Assembly (NCBI GenBank): GCA_028704265.1
Contig: JAQVLH010000073.1
Location: 1 to 6,162, forward strand
DNA: 6,162 nt
Origin: Candidatus Nanoarchaeia archaeon
Lineage (GTDB): Archaea; Nanobdellota; Nanobdellia; Tiddalikarchaeales; Tiddalikarchaeaceae
Direction: 5' to 3'
Under the pieces are notes generated by a model that was not told the DNA's origin, made no database searches, and was given only the letters and a program-made list of their open reading frames with translations. This document shows, one piece after another, positions 1 to 5,626 of this stretch. The number at the start of each line of letters is the position of its first letter. Position 1 is the stretch's first letter. The translations under genes were made by a program, and so were the position numbers.

Positions 1-980
1 AAGAATTTACTGAAACCTCTAAATCATTATTTACAATATTAAGCCAAAATGATTTTTTTAAAAAATTTCAGCAAACATTAAATTATACTCAGGACATTTT
101 AGATAAATCAAGCAAAGAATTTTCAGCAATGTCTGAAATTGTGAATTTTGCCAGAGCTTTTTTGGAAATAGATAAAATATTATACTCATTAATCAATTTA
201 TTGGAGGATCCAATAAAAATTACATTAATAAATAAATTCTATAATTTTACTGGAGATTTTTTATCACTTGAAATTCCAAGATTAGGTGTTACAAAAGCGC
301 TTTTAGGCAATGAGCTTATGAAGCAGTATTTTGCTATGTTTTTTAATAGAATAGAATTATTTTCGCAAAACCTTCAAAAAATATTTATTGATGAAATAAT
401 TGCTCCGGAAAACACGCCTAATTTTATAATAGGAATGGTTAAAAACCATATAACTTCTTTAAAAATTAATTCTTTATCTTCTATTTTGGCTAATTCTGAC
501 CCTAAAGATGTTTTGAAAAAAAAAGAATTAAAATATTTTTTAGAATTTTTTGGAAATTCAGGGGATATTTTTTTAAAAGATACTCAAAATGGAGGTTTAG
601 AAGCTTCTTCAACATTATTTGATAATTTTAAAAATTTTAATAAAAATCCTGATTTTTATTTATTAATTTATAACTATTGTTATTATGTATTACTAATAGA
701 ATTTTCAAAAATAATGTTTCAAGCTGATAAAAAAATGTATAGCACTTTGCCTGCAAATATACAATTAATAATACTTGGAGATACAGCAAATCCCTTAATG
801 GCTTATGTGTCATCTCTTGGAAACTTAGGGTTTAATCTCAATTCTTCTTCGGGAGCTAAAACATTTCAAGTTAATCTTAATAATTTAGATTTAACTAATT
901 TTACTGTTGATAATTATATTCCTGATCATGTTATTTATTTGCAATCAATTCTTTTAAGAATAAAAGAATGGATAAGGTAA
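1..980 (+). CDS. Uncharacterised protein, 5'-truncated by window edge; related to the 1051-aa protein downstream
   Basis: The reading frame is open from base 3 to the TAA at 978-980 (325 residues visible), so the ATG at 129 is an internal Met and the true start lies upstream of the window. I do not recognise the family. No signal peptide or convincing TM helix is visible in the part present; the one uncharged stretch, around nt 657-700 (Tyr/Leu/Ile-rich), is short and probably a buried helix. Visible blocks are S-L-I-N-L (nt 186-200), I-P-R-L-G-V-T-K (273-296) and G-D-I-F-L-K-D (561-581). It ends with a predicted beta-hairpin plus a helix Y-x6-R-I-x2-W (936-971). All four recur in the 1051-aa gene, in the same order for the first three, so the two are probably paralogues. 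The stop is 6 nt before the next gene, suggesting one transcript. An A9 run at 516-524 is a place to suspect slippage or sequencing error, but the frame is intact. Confidence 0.88.
   Translation, partial: EFTETSKSLFTILSQNDFFKKFQQTLNYTQDILDKSSKEFSAMSEIVNFARAFLEIDKILYSLINLLEDPIKITLINKFYNFTGDFLSLEIPRLGVTKALLGNELMKQYFAMFFNRIELFSQNLQKIFIDEIIAPENTPNFIIGMVKNHITSLKINSLSSILANSDPKDVLKKKELKYFLEFFGNSGDIFLKDTQNGGLEASSTLFDNFKNFNKNPDFYLLIYNYCYYVLLIEFSKIMFQADKKMYSTLPANIQLIILGDTANPLMAYVSSLGNLGFNLNSSSGAKTFQVNLNNLDLTNFTVDNYIPDHVIYLQSILLRIKEWIR
822..977 (+). repeat. Hairpin-helix module, C-terminal copy in first gene
   Basis: The last 52 residues read as two alternating-hydrophobic strands (LGFNLN, turn SSSGA, KTFQVNL), a loop, then a helix with Y (936-938), R-I (957-962) and W (969-971). 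The Y-x6-R-I-x2-[YW] spacing matches three segments of the 1051-aa protein exactly. Secondary structure is judged by eye. Confidence 0.5.
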
Positions 981-986
981 AATTTA

Positions 987-1187
987 ATGGCAAAAAAGTT
1001 GAATAAAAGTTATTATGACTTTTTAAAAAATTATAATAAATTAATTTTTAAAATAAAAGACTGGAGTTTTGTTGTAAAAAATGCAGTATTTGGATTATTT
1101 GAAGAAAAAATTTTAAAAATTAAAAAAAAGAAAAAAAATCATAATGTATTGGTTAAAAAATCATTAAAATCTTCAAAAAAGAAATAA
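987..1187 (+). CDS. Small Lys-rich protein sharing its N-terminus with the 1051-aa protein
   Basis: This 66-residue protein of unknown function begins 6 nt after the previous stop. A weak AAGGT (974-978) overlapping that stop may serve as ribosome-binding site, which suggests coupled translation. Residues 5-23 (L-N-K-x-[FY]-x2-F-L-x-N-Y-x2-L-I-x2-I) match residues 3-21 of the next protein at 10 of 19 positions without a gap. The middle (25-45) is amphipathic (DWSFVVKNAVFGLFEE). The tail is strongly basic, with K46-K50 and a final K-x2-K-K-K pattern; I count 21 Lys against 4 acidic residues. No TM segment or metal motif is seen. The basic tail could bind nucleic acid or acidic lipid headgroups, but that is only a guess. 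Similarity to the neighbour's N-terminus argues for a real gene, perhaps a truncated duplicate or a small partner using the same docking segment. The A8-G-A8 run (1122-1138) is slippage-prone. Confidence 0.72.
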   Translation: MAKKLNKSYYDFLKNYNKLIFKIKDWSFVVKNAVFGLFEEKILKIKKKKKNHNVLVKKSLKSSKKK

Positions 1188-1192
1188 AAAGA

Positions 1193-1203
1193 TTTTTTAA
1201 ATA
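1193..1203 (+). promoter_or_regulatory. T6 tract running into TTTAAATA: TATA-like box or T-rich terminator
   Basis: TTTAAATA (1196-1203) matches the archaeal TATA consensus and would place transcription start near 1225, leaving only about a 10-nt leader before the TTG at 1236. The same T run directly after the Lys-rich gene could instead be a weak T-tract terminator. The sequence does not decide between them, and such strings are frequent in this A+T-rich DNA. Confidence 0.3.
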
Positions 1204-1217
1204 AATAAGTCCTTATT
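1204..1217. promoter_or_regulatory. Short perfect dyad AATAAG-TC-CTTATT, possible operator
   Basis: A 6-bp inverted repeat with a 2-nt centre lies between the TATA-like box and the ribosome-binding site of the 1051-aa gene, where a repressor could act. Dyads of this length arise easily by chance at this base composition, so the function is only suggested by position. Confidence 0.2.
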
Positions 1218-1223
1218 AATAAT

Positions 1224-1228
1224 GGTGA
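1224..1228 (+). promoter_or_regulatory. Shine-Dalgarno GGTGA that fixes the TTG start
   Basis: GGTGA is complementary to the archaeal 16S rRNA 3' end (GGAGGTGAT core) and sits 7 nt before TTG 1236. An in-frame TAA at 1230-1232 excludes any start further upstream, and the first in-frame ATG is over 120 codons inside the gene, so the TTG is the best start. Confidence 0.7.
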
Positions 1229-1235
1229 ATAAATT

Positions 1236-4200
1236 TTGGCTTTAAATAAAAAATTTGATAAATTCTTAAATAATTATGAAATTCTAATAAAAGAGATAGA
1301 AAAAAAAGAAAGCAAAGATAAAAAAGAGCTTCTTAATTTTAAGTTTATTGATAATTTTGATGATTTTTATAAAAAAGCTGATGATGGTTCTTATTCTTCT
1401 ATAAAAAAATATTTTGAGTCATTTAAAATTTTTTGCAAATCTTTTATTAATTTGTATGGAGATACTAAAGCTTCTGATGGCACTATTTCATTTTCTAGCC
1501 TTCCTAAAGTTGGAGTTTTAAAACATTTTATATTTATTGATGTTTTGAAAAATTTTTCTAACCAGACTGCAAAATTTGATTTATGGATTTTAAAACGGCT
1601 AAATTCAATGATGCTTTCAAACTATAATAAATTACTAATTGAACAATCACCAAATTCTCAGCAATTATTTAAATTATTATTATGCTCTGAACAAAATGAA
1701 GCTTTTTTTCAAATAATAATAGATGGGTCAGACAATAAAATTTTTGTTAAAGATATTAAAGATAGCAATGACAATTACATCTTAATTGTTTTGGCAAGAA
1801 TATTGGAATATGAAAAATATTGTAATGTTATGGAATCATTGCTTATGAATTTGGAGCAATCTGAACAAAGGGAAAACGCGTTTGAAGAAAATATAAGGCT
1901 ATTTTTTAAGGAAAATGGGATTGATTCTGAAGAGTATGCATTAAATTTTTTTACAAATATTAATTTGCTTCAAAATTCTAAAATAATTGATGATAATTTG
2001 TCAATTTTAATTCTTGAAAGATTTATTCTTGTTGCTAAAGACGTTTTAATGAATTCAACTAAATCAATGTTTAGTGTTCATATGAAAACTCTGTGCAATA
2101 AATTTTTCCATTATTCTTTAATGATTGATTTATTAATGCCTCAGGGAGTTTTTGCAATAAATAGTTGGGAATATTTTAGAAAAAATCAGGGAAAAATAAA
2201 AGATAATTTTAATTATTTAAAATCAATAATTAAAACTGATAAAAATATATTCTCAGATGATTTTAATTCTGATAAATTTGATAATTTAGATTTTAGCTTT
2301 TTTTTAACAAAATATAAATCTTTGTTAAATATTGAGCTTTCAAATAATTCTAACTCATTAAAGTTTTATAATCAAGATTTTGCTAATTTTTTTGATTGCG
2401 ATATAAAATTAAAAATAACAAAAGCTTTTTTGCTAAAAGATGTTTTTCCATTGTATCTTATAAAAATTAGCTCTTTGCCTGTATTTTATAATGAAATATT
2501 ATCTTCCAATAATCTTGAAGTTTTGGACTTAAAATCAATCAATTATTCTAATTCTTTTTTTAATGATTATTTTGAATATGTTAGAAATTCATATGATATT
2601 TTTAATAAAAAATTAAATGAAGAAATATTAATTATTGAAGGAAGAAAATATTTTTTAAAAGATTTAATGATTCATAAATTATTAAAAGAGTTTTCAAGAG
2701 AAACATCTAATGTTATTGATTTGAATAATCTTGAAAGGCAAAATAAAAATATGCATGATATTTTAATAAATTTTTTAGAAAAAGCTCTTAATGATGATAA
2801 TTATTTATTATTTTTTAAAGAATTAGATCATATTTTAAAAAATAATAAATTAAACACTTTTAAGGTTTTATTGGATAAAATTATTGATTTTGGTTTTGAA
2901 ATGAAAAATATAGAATTTGATAATGAAGATTATCCTCATATAAAACATATGAGTCTTTTTGTTCAAAAAAATAGTTTTAGTTTTAACCTTAATCTAAATG
3001 ATTTAATACATACTGAAGAAATTAAGCTTAATTCATCTGATATTTTGTTAAAAAAGTTTTTTTCAGTATTATTTTATAATTTTTTAGCAACAAAAACGGA
3101 GGCATTATTAAAATCAGTTGATGCAATTAAAGAAGAAGAATTGCTTCAATTTTTTGAATTTTCATCATTGATGAATATTTTAAAAAATCTTTTTAACGAG
3201 TTGGATTTTTTGGAATTAATAAACAATACTGACAAATTTTTATTATCCCAAAAAATATTTAGCAATGAATTGCTTTCAAAATTAAGGCTACTTGATGATA
3301 ATTTGTGCTTTAATTTTGGCAGAATAAAATCTATTAGCATGAATATAAAAAATGCTAAATTAAATTTTTCTTATGGCCAGGATAGCATTTTTTATAAATT
3401 AGAATACAATTCTAAAATTTTGAAAAAAACGGGTGATTTTGAAAAAGATTATTTAATATTTAATTTATTAAGAATTTATTTTTGGAATGAAATTTCTAAT
3501 CAATACAAAATTATTTTTGATGATGTAAATGTTTATTTTAAAGAGCAAAAACAATTGTATAATTCAGATGTAAACAGCAAGGATTTTAATGAAACCTTTA
3601 AACTTTTATATTCAAATAAAAATTATGATTTAAAAATTAATAATTTTAATGAAAACAAAAGCTTTTTTTATAAAACTCTTGAAAAAGCAGGAAAAGGTTA
3701 TTATAATAAGGATTCTTTATTTTTTGATTCGTTTAAAACTTATTTGCAAACCAATGATCATAGTGTTTTAAATGTGAAAGAGAATAATAAAATTAAGAAT
3801 TCATTTAGTGCTAAAATAATTTTTTCAAATGAAGGCATTAAATTATCTATTTATTTAAGTGATTCTTTTGAAAAACAAAAATTAATTCCCGTTTCATTTT
3901 TTGAAAAATCTGTTCTTTCTTCAAAAAATTCTTATTATTATTTTTCTATTTATTTAAGGATACTAAATTATGATAAAATAACTGAACAGCCTAATCAGAA
4001 AGAATTAAATAAAATATTTGAAGATATGGATAAAGTTTCTTCTGTTGTTTCTGCAGTTTCTTCTTTGATGAAGCCTTCTACCTCTTTAGCTAATATGTCC
4101 AAACTTTCTCCTGTTCAAGCTTCAGCATCCTTGGTTTCAACTGCAATTACAAATTTAGAAACGTATTTAAGTTCATTTAATAAAAAACCGACTGTAAAAA

Positions 4201-4391
4201 ATAATTTTCAAACTTATTTAAGCAATTTTATATCTAAATCTAATAAAAATAATTCGTTATCAAAGGATAAATTAGAAGATTTAAAAGAGTTATATGATAA
4301 AATTAATACTGATTTAAAGAATCCTAAAAAAAATAAAGAGCAAATAATAGAATTAATGGAATATGTTATTGAATTTCTTAAAAAATGTTAA
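1236..4391 (+). CDS. Large uncharacterised protein (1051 aa) with repeated hairpin-helix modules
   Basis: I do not recognise the family. The TTG start is supported by GGTGA 7 nt upstream and by the match of residues 3-21 to the start of the preceding small protein. No signal peptide, TM helix, Walker A or metal-binding motif is seen. Blocks S-F-I-N-L (69-73), L-P-K-V-G-V-L-K (89-96) and G-S-D-N-K-I-F-V-K-D (164-173) repeat those of the first gene in order. Predicted hairpin-helix modules lie at about 157-195, 708-753 and 856-915, each with Y-x6-R-I-x2-[YW]; a degenerate one at 572-616 has Ser in place of Arg. A Ser/Ala-rich, charge-poor stretch (about 934-972) precedes two short TYLS-x-F repeats (976-981, 993-998). 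A charged, coiled-coil-like helical tail (about 1007-1050) ends in Cys 1051. Much of the rest is helical and Asn/Lys/Phe-rich, partly from base composition. It may be a scaffold or structural component, but this is inference. The gene is followed by a T7 tract. Confidence 0.93.
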   Translation: MALNKKFDKFLNNYEILIKEIEKKESKDKKELLNFKFIDNFDDFYKKADDGSYSSIKKYFESFKIFCKSFINLYGDTKASDGTISFSSLPKVGVLKHFIFIDVLKNFSNQTAKFDLWILKRLNSMMLSNYNKLLIEQSPNSQQLFKLLLCSEQNEAFFQIIIDGSDNKIFVKDIKDSNDNYILIVLARILEYEKYCNVMESLLMNLEQSEQRENAFEENIRLFFKENGIDSEEYALNFFTNINLLQNSKIIDDNLSILILERFILVAKDVLMNSTKSMFSVHMKTLCNKFFHYSLMIDLLMPQGVFAINSWEYFRKNQGKIKDNFNYLKSIIKTDKNIFSDDFNSDKFDNLDFSFFLTKYKSLLNIELSNNSNSLKFYNQDFANFFDCDIKLKITKAFLLKDVFPLYLIKISSLPVFYNEILSSNNLEVLDLKSINYSNSFFNDYFEYVRNSYDIFNKKLNEEILIIEGRKYFLKDLMIHKLLKEFSRETSNVIDLNNLERQNKNMHDILINFLEKALNDDNYLLFFKELDHILKNNKLNTFKVLLDKIIDFGFEMKNIEFDNEDYPHIKHMSLFVQKNSFSFNLNLNDLIHTEEIKLNSSDILLKKFFSVLFYNFLATKTEALLKSVDAIKEEELLQFFEFSSLMNILKNLFNELDFLELINNTDKFLLSQKIFSNELLSKLRLLDDNLCFNFGRIKSISMNIKNAKLNFSYGQDSIFYKLEYNSKILKKTGDFEKDYLIFNLLRIYFWNEISNQYKIIFDDVNVYFKEQKQLYNSDVNSKDFNETFKLLYSNKNYDLKINNFNENKSFFYKTLEKAGKGYYNKDSLFFDSFKTYLQTNDHSVLNVKENNKIKNSFSAKIIFSNEGIKLSIYLSDSFEKQKLIPVSFFEKSVLSSKNSYYYFSIYLRILNYDKITEQPNQKELNKIFEDMDKVSSVVSAVSSLMKPSTSLANMSKLSPVQASASLVSTAITNLETYLSSFNKKPTVKNNFQTYLSNFISKSNKNNSLSKDKLEDLKELYDKINTDLKNPKKNKEQIIELMEYVIEFLKKC
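1704..1820 (+). repeat. Hairpin-helix module 1 in the 1051-aa protein
   Basis: Residues 157-195 read as strand (FFQIII), turn (DGSDN), strand (KIFVKD), loop, then a helix with Y181, R188-I189 and Y192. It is the closest copy to the middle of the first gene, which has GDIFLKD after an NSG turn, followed by a Tyr-rich helix. Confidence 0.5.
2949..3083 (+). repeat. Degenerate hairpin-helix module in the 1051-aa protein
   Basis: Residues 572-616 show a hairpin-like stretch (SLFVQKNSFSFNLNL) and then a helix in the same register (I603, S610-V611, Y614) but without the conserved Arg. It is included because hydrophobic and aromatic positions keep their spacing; this is the weakest of the copies. 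Confidence 0.3.
3357..3494 (+). repeat. Hairpin-helix module 2 in the 1051-aa protein
   Basis: Residues 708-753 read as strand (KLNFSY), turn (GQDS), strand (IFYKLEY), a 14-residue loop, and a helix with Y739, R746-I747 and W750. The helix core L-L-R-I is identical to that at the C-terminus of the first gene. Confidence 0.5.
3801..3980 (+). repeat. Hairpin-helix module 3 in the 1051-aa protein
   Basis: Residues 856-915 read as strand (AKIIFS), turn (NEG), strand (IKLSIYL), a longer loop of about 26 residues, and a helix with Y901, R908-I909 and Y912. The order and helix register match the other copies; loop length is what varies. Confidence 0.5.
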
Positions 4392-4396
4392 TTATA

Positions 4397-4403
4397 TTTT
4401 TTT
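4397..4403 (+). terminator. T7 tract downstream of the 1051-aa gene
   Basis: Seven T residues begin 5 nt after the TAA stop and lie 16 nt before the promoter block of the membrane-protein genes. Archaeal RNA polymerase commonly terminates at T tracts without a hairpin, and the position between two apparent transcription units fits. The surroundings are A+T-rich, so this is a moderate call. Confidence 0.4.
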
Positions 4404-4413
4404 ATATTTAGTA

Positions 4414-4429
4414 AAAACATTTAAAATAT
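4414..4429 (+). promoter_or_regulatory. BRE/TATA promoter for a leaderless transcript of the 220-aa gene
   Basis: AAAACATTTAAAATAT: a purine-rich BRE-like part followed by TTTAAAATAT (4420-4429). The box is centred about 26 nt before the ATG at 4451, the usual archaeal TATA-to-start distance, and no Shine-Dalgarno precedes the ATG. The same block occurs at 5590-5605 with one mismatch and identical spacing to the next leaderless start. Confidence 0.72.
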
Positions 4430-4450
4430 CTTAATTCTCTATTTTAACTC

Positions 4451-5113
4451 ATGGCAGATAGTATGGTTGGCGGAGCTTTTGATTTATTAATCAAAATAGG
4501 CTTTATGAATCTTATTGTGCCTTTTATTTTATTTTATGCTATAGTTTTTGGAATGCTTGAAAAGACTCAATTGTTTGCTTCTAAGGATTCTAAAGGAAAG
4601 GATGAGATGAAGAATCTTCATTCATTAATAGCGTTTGCTTTGGCAATAACTGCAACTGCTGCAAGTTATGCTGTTGGAATTACTCAAAACTTTTTGCCAA
4701 TATTAGGTATAGCAAGCGTTATTTTATTAGGATTAATGATGGTTTTAGGAATGGCTTTTGGACCTCAGTTTGAAGAGATTTCGAAAACTAGCGGCGTGTA
4801 TAAAGGAATTATATGGGCTTGCGCTATTGTTTTAATTATAGCAGCAATGGGTGTAATAGCTTATAATGGTTTAATTGTTGGCACTCCATGTAATGATAAA
4901 AGTTTAACTCCTGTTAATAGTTTAAATCCTGGGCCTGGACAATGCACTAAATTTATGGAAATTTCTGCAACCAATTTTTATTTAATGGGTTTTGATGTTT
5001 CTTCTATGATGAAGAATATTTTTACTGCAGATGTTATTGGAATAATTATATTTTTAGGACTTATTGTAGGTCTTCCTTTATTCATTATGGCAAAAAATAA
5101 AAAAGGAGTATAA
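4451..5113 (+). CDS. Polytopic membrane protein, 5 predicted TM helices (paralogue array member 1)
   Basis: Uncharacterised 220-residue integral membrane protein. Predicted TM helices by eye: about 17-37, 57-76, 80-103, 118-139 and 194-213. Positive charges (K45, K48, K50, K54 in the first loop; KNKK at the C-terminus) suggest N-outside, C-inside topology. Motifs shared with the gene at 5627: I-G-x6-P-F-I across TM1, F-G-x-L-E-K-x-Q-[LI]-F at its cytoplasmic end (33-42), then a charged loop. The loop-to-TM2 segment G-K-D-E-M-K-N...L-I-A-F (49-62) matches the next gene instead. The 54-residue segment before TM5 is predicted outside and contains C147 and C165, a possible disulphide, around an N-P-G-P-G turn. 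Expression is probably leaderless from the TATA box upstream. Function is unknown; pore, scaffold or secretion-channel component are all possible and none is shown. Confidence 0.94.
   Translation: MADSMVGGAFDLLIKIGFMNLIVPFILFYAIVFGMLEKTQLFASKDSKGKDEMKNLHSLIAFALAITATAASYAVGITQNFLPILGIASVILLGLMMVLGMAFGPQFEEISKTSGVYKGIIWACAIVLIIAAMGVIAYNGLIVGTPCNDKSLTPVNSLNPGPGQCTKFMEISATNFYLMGFDVSSMMKNIFTADVIGIIIFLGLIVGLPLFIMAKNKKGV
5105..5109 (+). promoter_or_regulatory. Shine-Dalgarno GGAGT inside the end of the 220-aa gene
   Basis: GGAGT lies 6 nt before the ATG at 5116 and overlaps the last codons (Gly-Val) of the preceding gene, whose TAA is only 2 nt from this ATG. This indicates translation from the same mRNA, unlike the flanking leaderless starts. 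Confidence 0.75.
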
Positions 5114-5115
5114 TA

Positions 5116-5586
5116 ATGGCTAGTTTTATTTCATCTATTGACAATATTGTCAAAGGTTTAATTGTAACAAGTTCTCCTGAAACTTTTCCAGAATATGGCA
5201 GCGTAATATTTTTTTTATTATTTTTCGTAATTTTTAGTATTACATTTGCTTCAACTGCGTTTATTCCAGTCTTTAAAGGTGAGGATAAGATGAATAATAT
5301 TAGGGCAGTGATTAGTTTCAGTGTTGCTTTTCTTTCCAGTATTTTTTATTTTGATTTATTAACCCAATCTTTATTATTTTTTGGGGTTTGGATGGTTCTT
5401 TCTTTCTTTTCTAGTTTTGCAGTAATTGCAGTTGTGCCTAAAGAAAAAAGAAAAGATGTTAGTATGAAAGTAATTATTGTTTGTTTAGTTGCTTGTTTAA
5501 TAGTGACTCTTATAGCTTTTTTTGGAGATATTAATTTTTTTACTAATCAATTAGAATCTATTGCTTTATTTTTTTCAAGGAATTAA
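5116..5586 (+). CDS. Polytopic membrane protein, 4 predicted TM helices (paralogue array member 2, divergent)
   Basis: Uncharacterised 156-residue membrane protein, co-transcribed and probably translationally coupled with the 220-aa gene. Predicted TM helices: about 29-50, 63-80, 82-106 and 118-137, with basic loops KGEDK (54-58) and PKEKRKD (108-114) both placed inside. The segment G-E-D-K-M-N-N-I-R-A-V-I-S-F (55-68) aligns without gaps to residues 49-62 of the preceding protein (G-x-D-x-M-x-N, then I-x-F), which marks it as a paralogue. It lacks the P-F and F-G-x-L-E-K signature of the other two members, and it lacks the extracellular Cys loop and fifth helix. It ends with an outside tail (FFTNQLESIALFFSRN) that could be a re-entrant or amphipathic helix. 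It may be a specialised partner subunit in a mixed complex; this is inference. Confidence 0.93.
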   Translation: MASFISSIDNIVKGLIVTSSPETFPEYGSVIFFLLFFVIFSITFASTAFIPVFKGEDKMNNIRAVISFSVAFLSSIFYFDLLTQSLLFFGVWMVLSFFSSFAVIAVVPKEKRKDVSMKVIIVCLVACLIVTLIAFFGDINFFTNQLESIALFFSRN

Positions 5587-5589
5587 ATG

Positions 5590-5605
5590 AAAACTTTTAA
5601 AATAT
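5590..5605 (+). promoter_or_regulatory. BRE/TATA promoter for a leaderless transcript of the last gene
   Basis: AAAACTTTTAAAATAT differs from the block at 4414-4429 at one of 16 positions. In both cases exactly 21 nt separate TTTAAAATAT from the ATG. It begins 4 nt after the stop of the 156-aa gene, and no Shine-Dalgarno is seen before the ATG at 5627. Confidence 0.72.
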
Positions 5606-5626
5606 AAGAATTGTTTAAAAATAATT

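Noticed and set aside
660..700. Transmembrane helix in the first gene
   Set aside because: The Tyr/Leu/Ile-rich stretch has only about 14 uncharged residues with several polar Tyr and Asn; a buried helix is more likely.
1185..1238. Readthrough or frameshift fusion of the 66-aa and 1051-aa proteins, which share a reading frame
   Set aside because: Three in-frame TAA codons (1185, 1206, 1230) separate them, and the second gene has its own Shine-Dalgarno.
1222..1245. ATG-started 7-codon frame overlapping the TTG start of the 1051-aa gene
   Set aside because: It is too short, its start overlaps the Shine-Dalgarno used by the TTG, and nothing precedes it as a ribosome-binding site. A regulatory uORF is possible but unsupported.
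2622..2693. Another hairpin-helix module at residues 463-486 of the 1051-aa protein
   Set aside because: I-I-E-G-R-K-Y-F-L-K-D resembles the strand pair, but the following helix does not keep the Y, R-I, Y/W register, so it was not counted.
3146..3340. 64-codon open frame on the minus strand
   Set aside because: It lies entirely inside the 1051-aa gene on the opposite strand, has no ribosome-binding site or promoter, and its Phe/Lys/Ser/Asn-rich composition is what the antisense of this A+T-rich gene would give.
3678..3704. A-G-K-G segment in the 1051-aa protein as a nucleotide-binding loop
   Set aside because: Residues 815-823 lack the Walker A pattern G-x4-G-K-[ST], and no Walker B partner is evident.
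5587..5607. Six-codon frame starting ATGAAAAC just after the 156-aa gene
   Set aside because: It coincides with the BRE/TATA block of the next gene and has no coding support.
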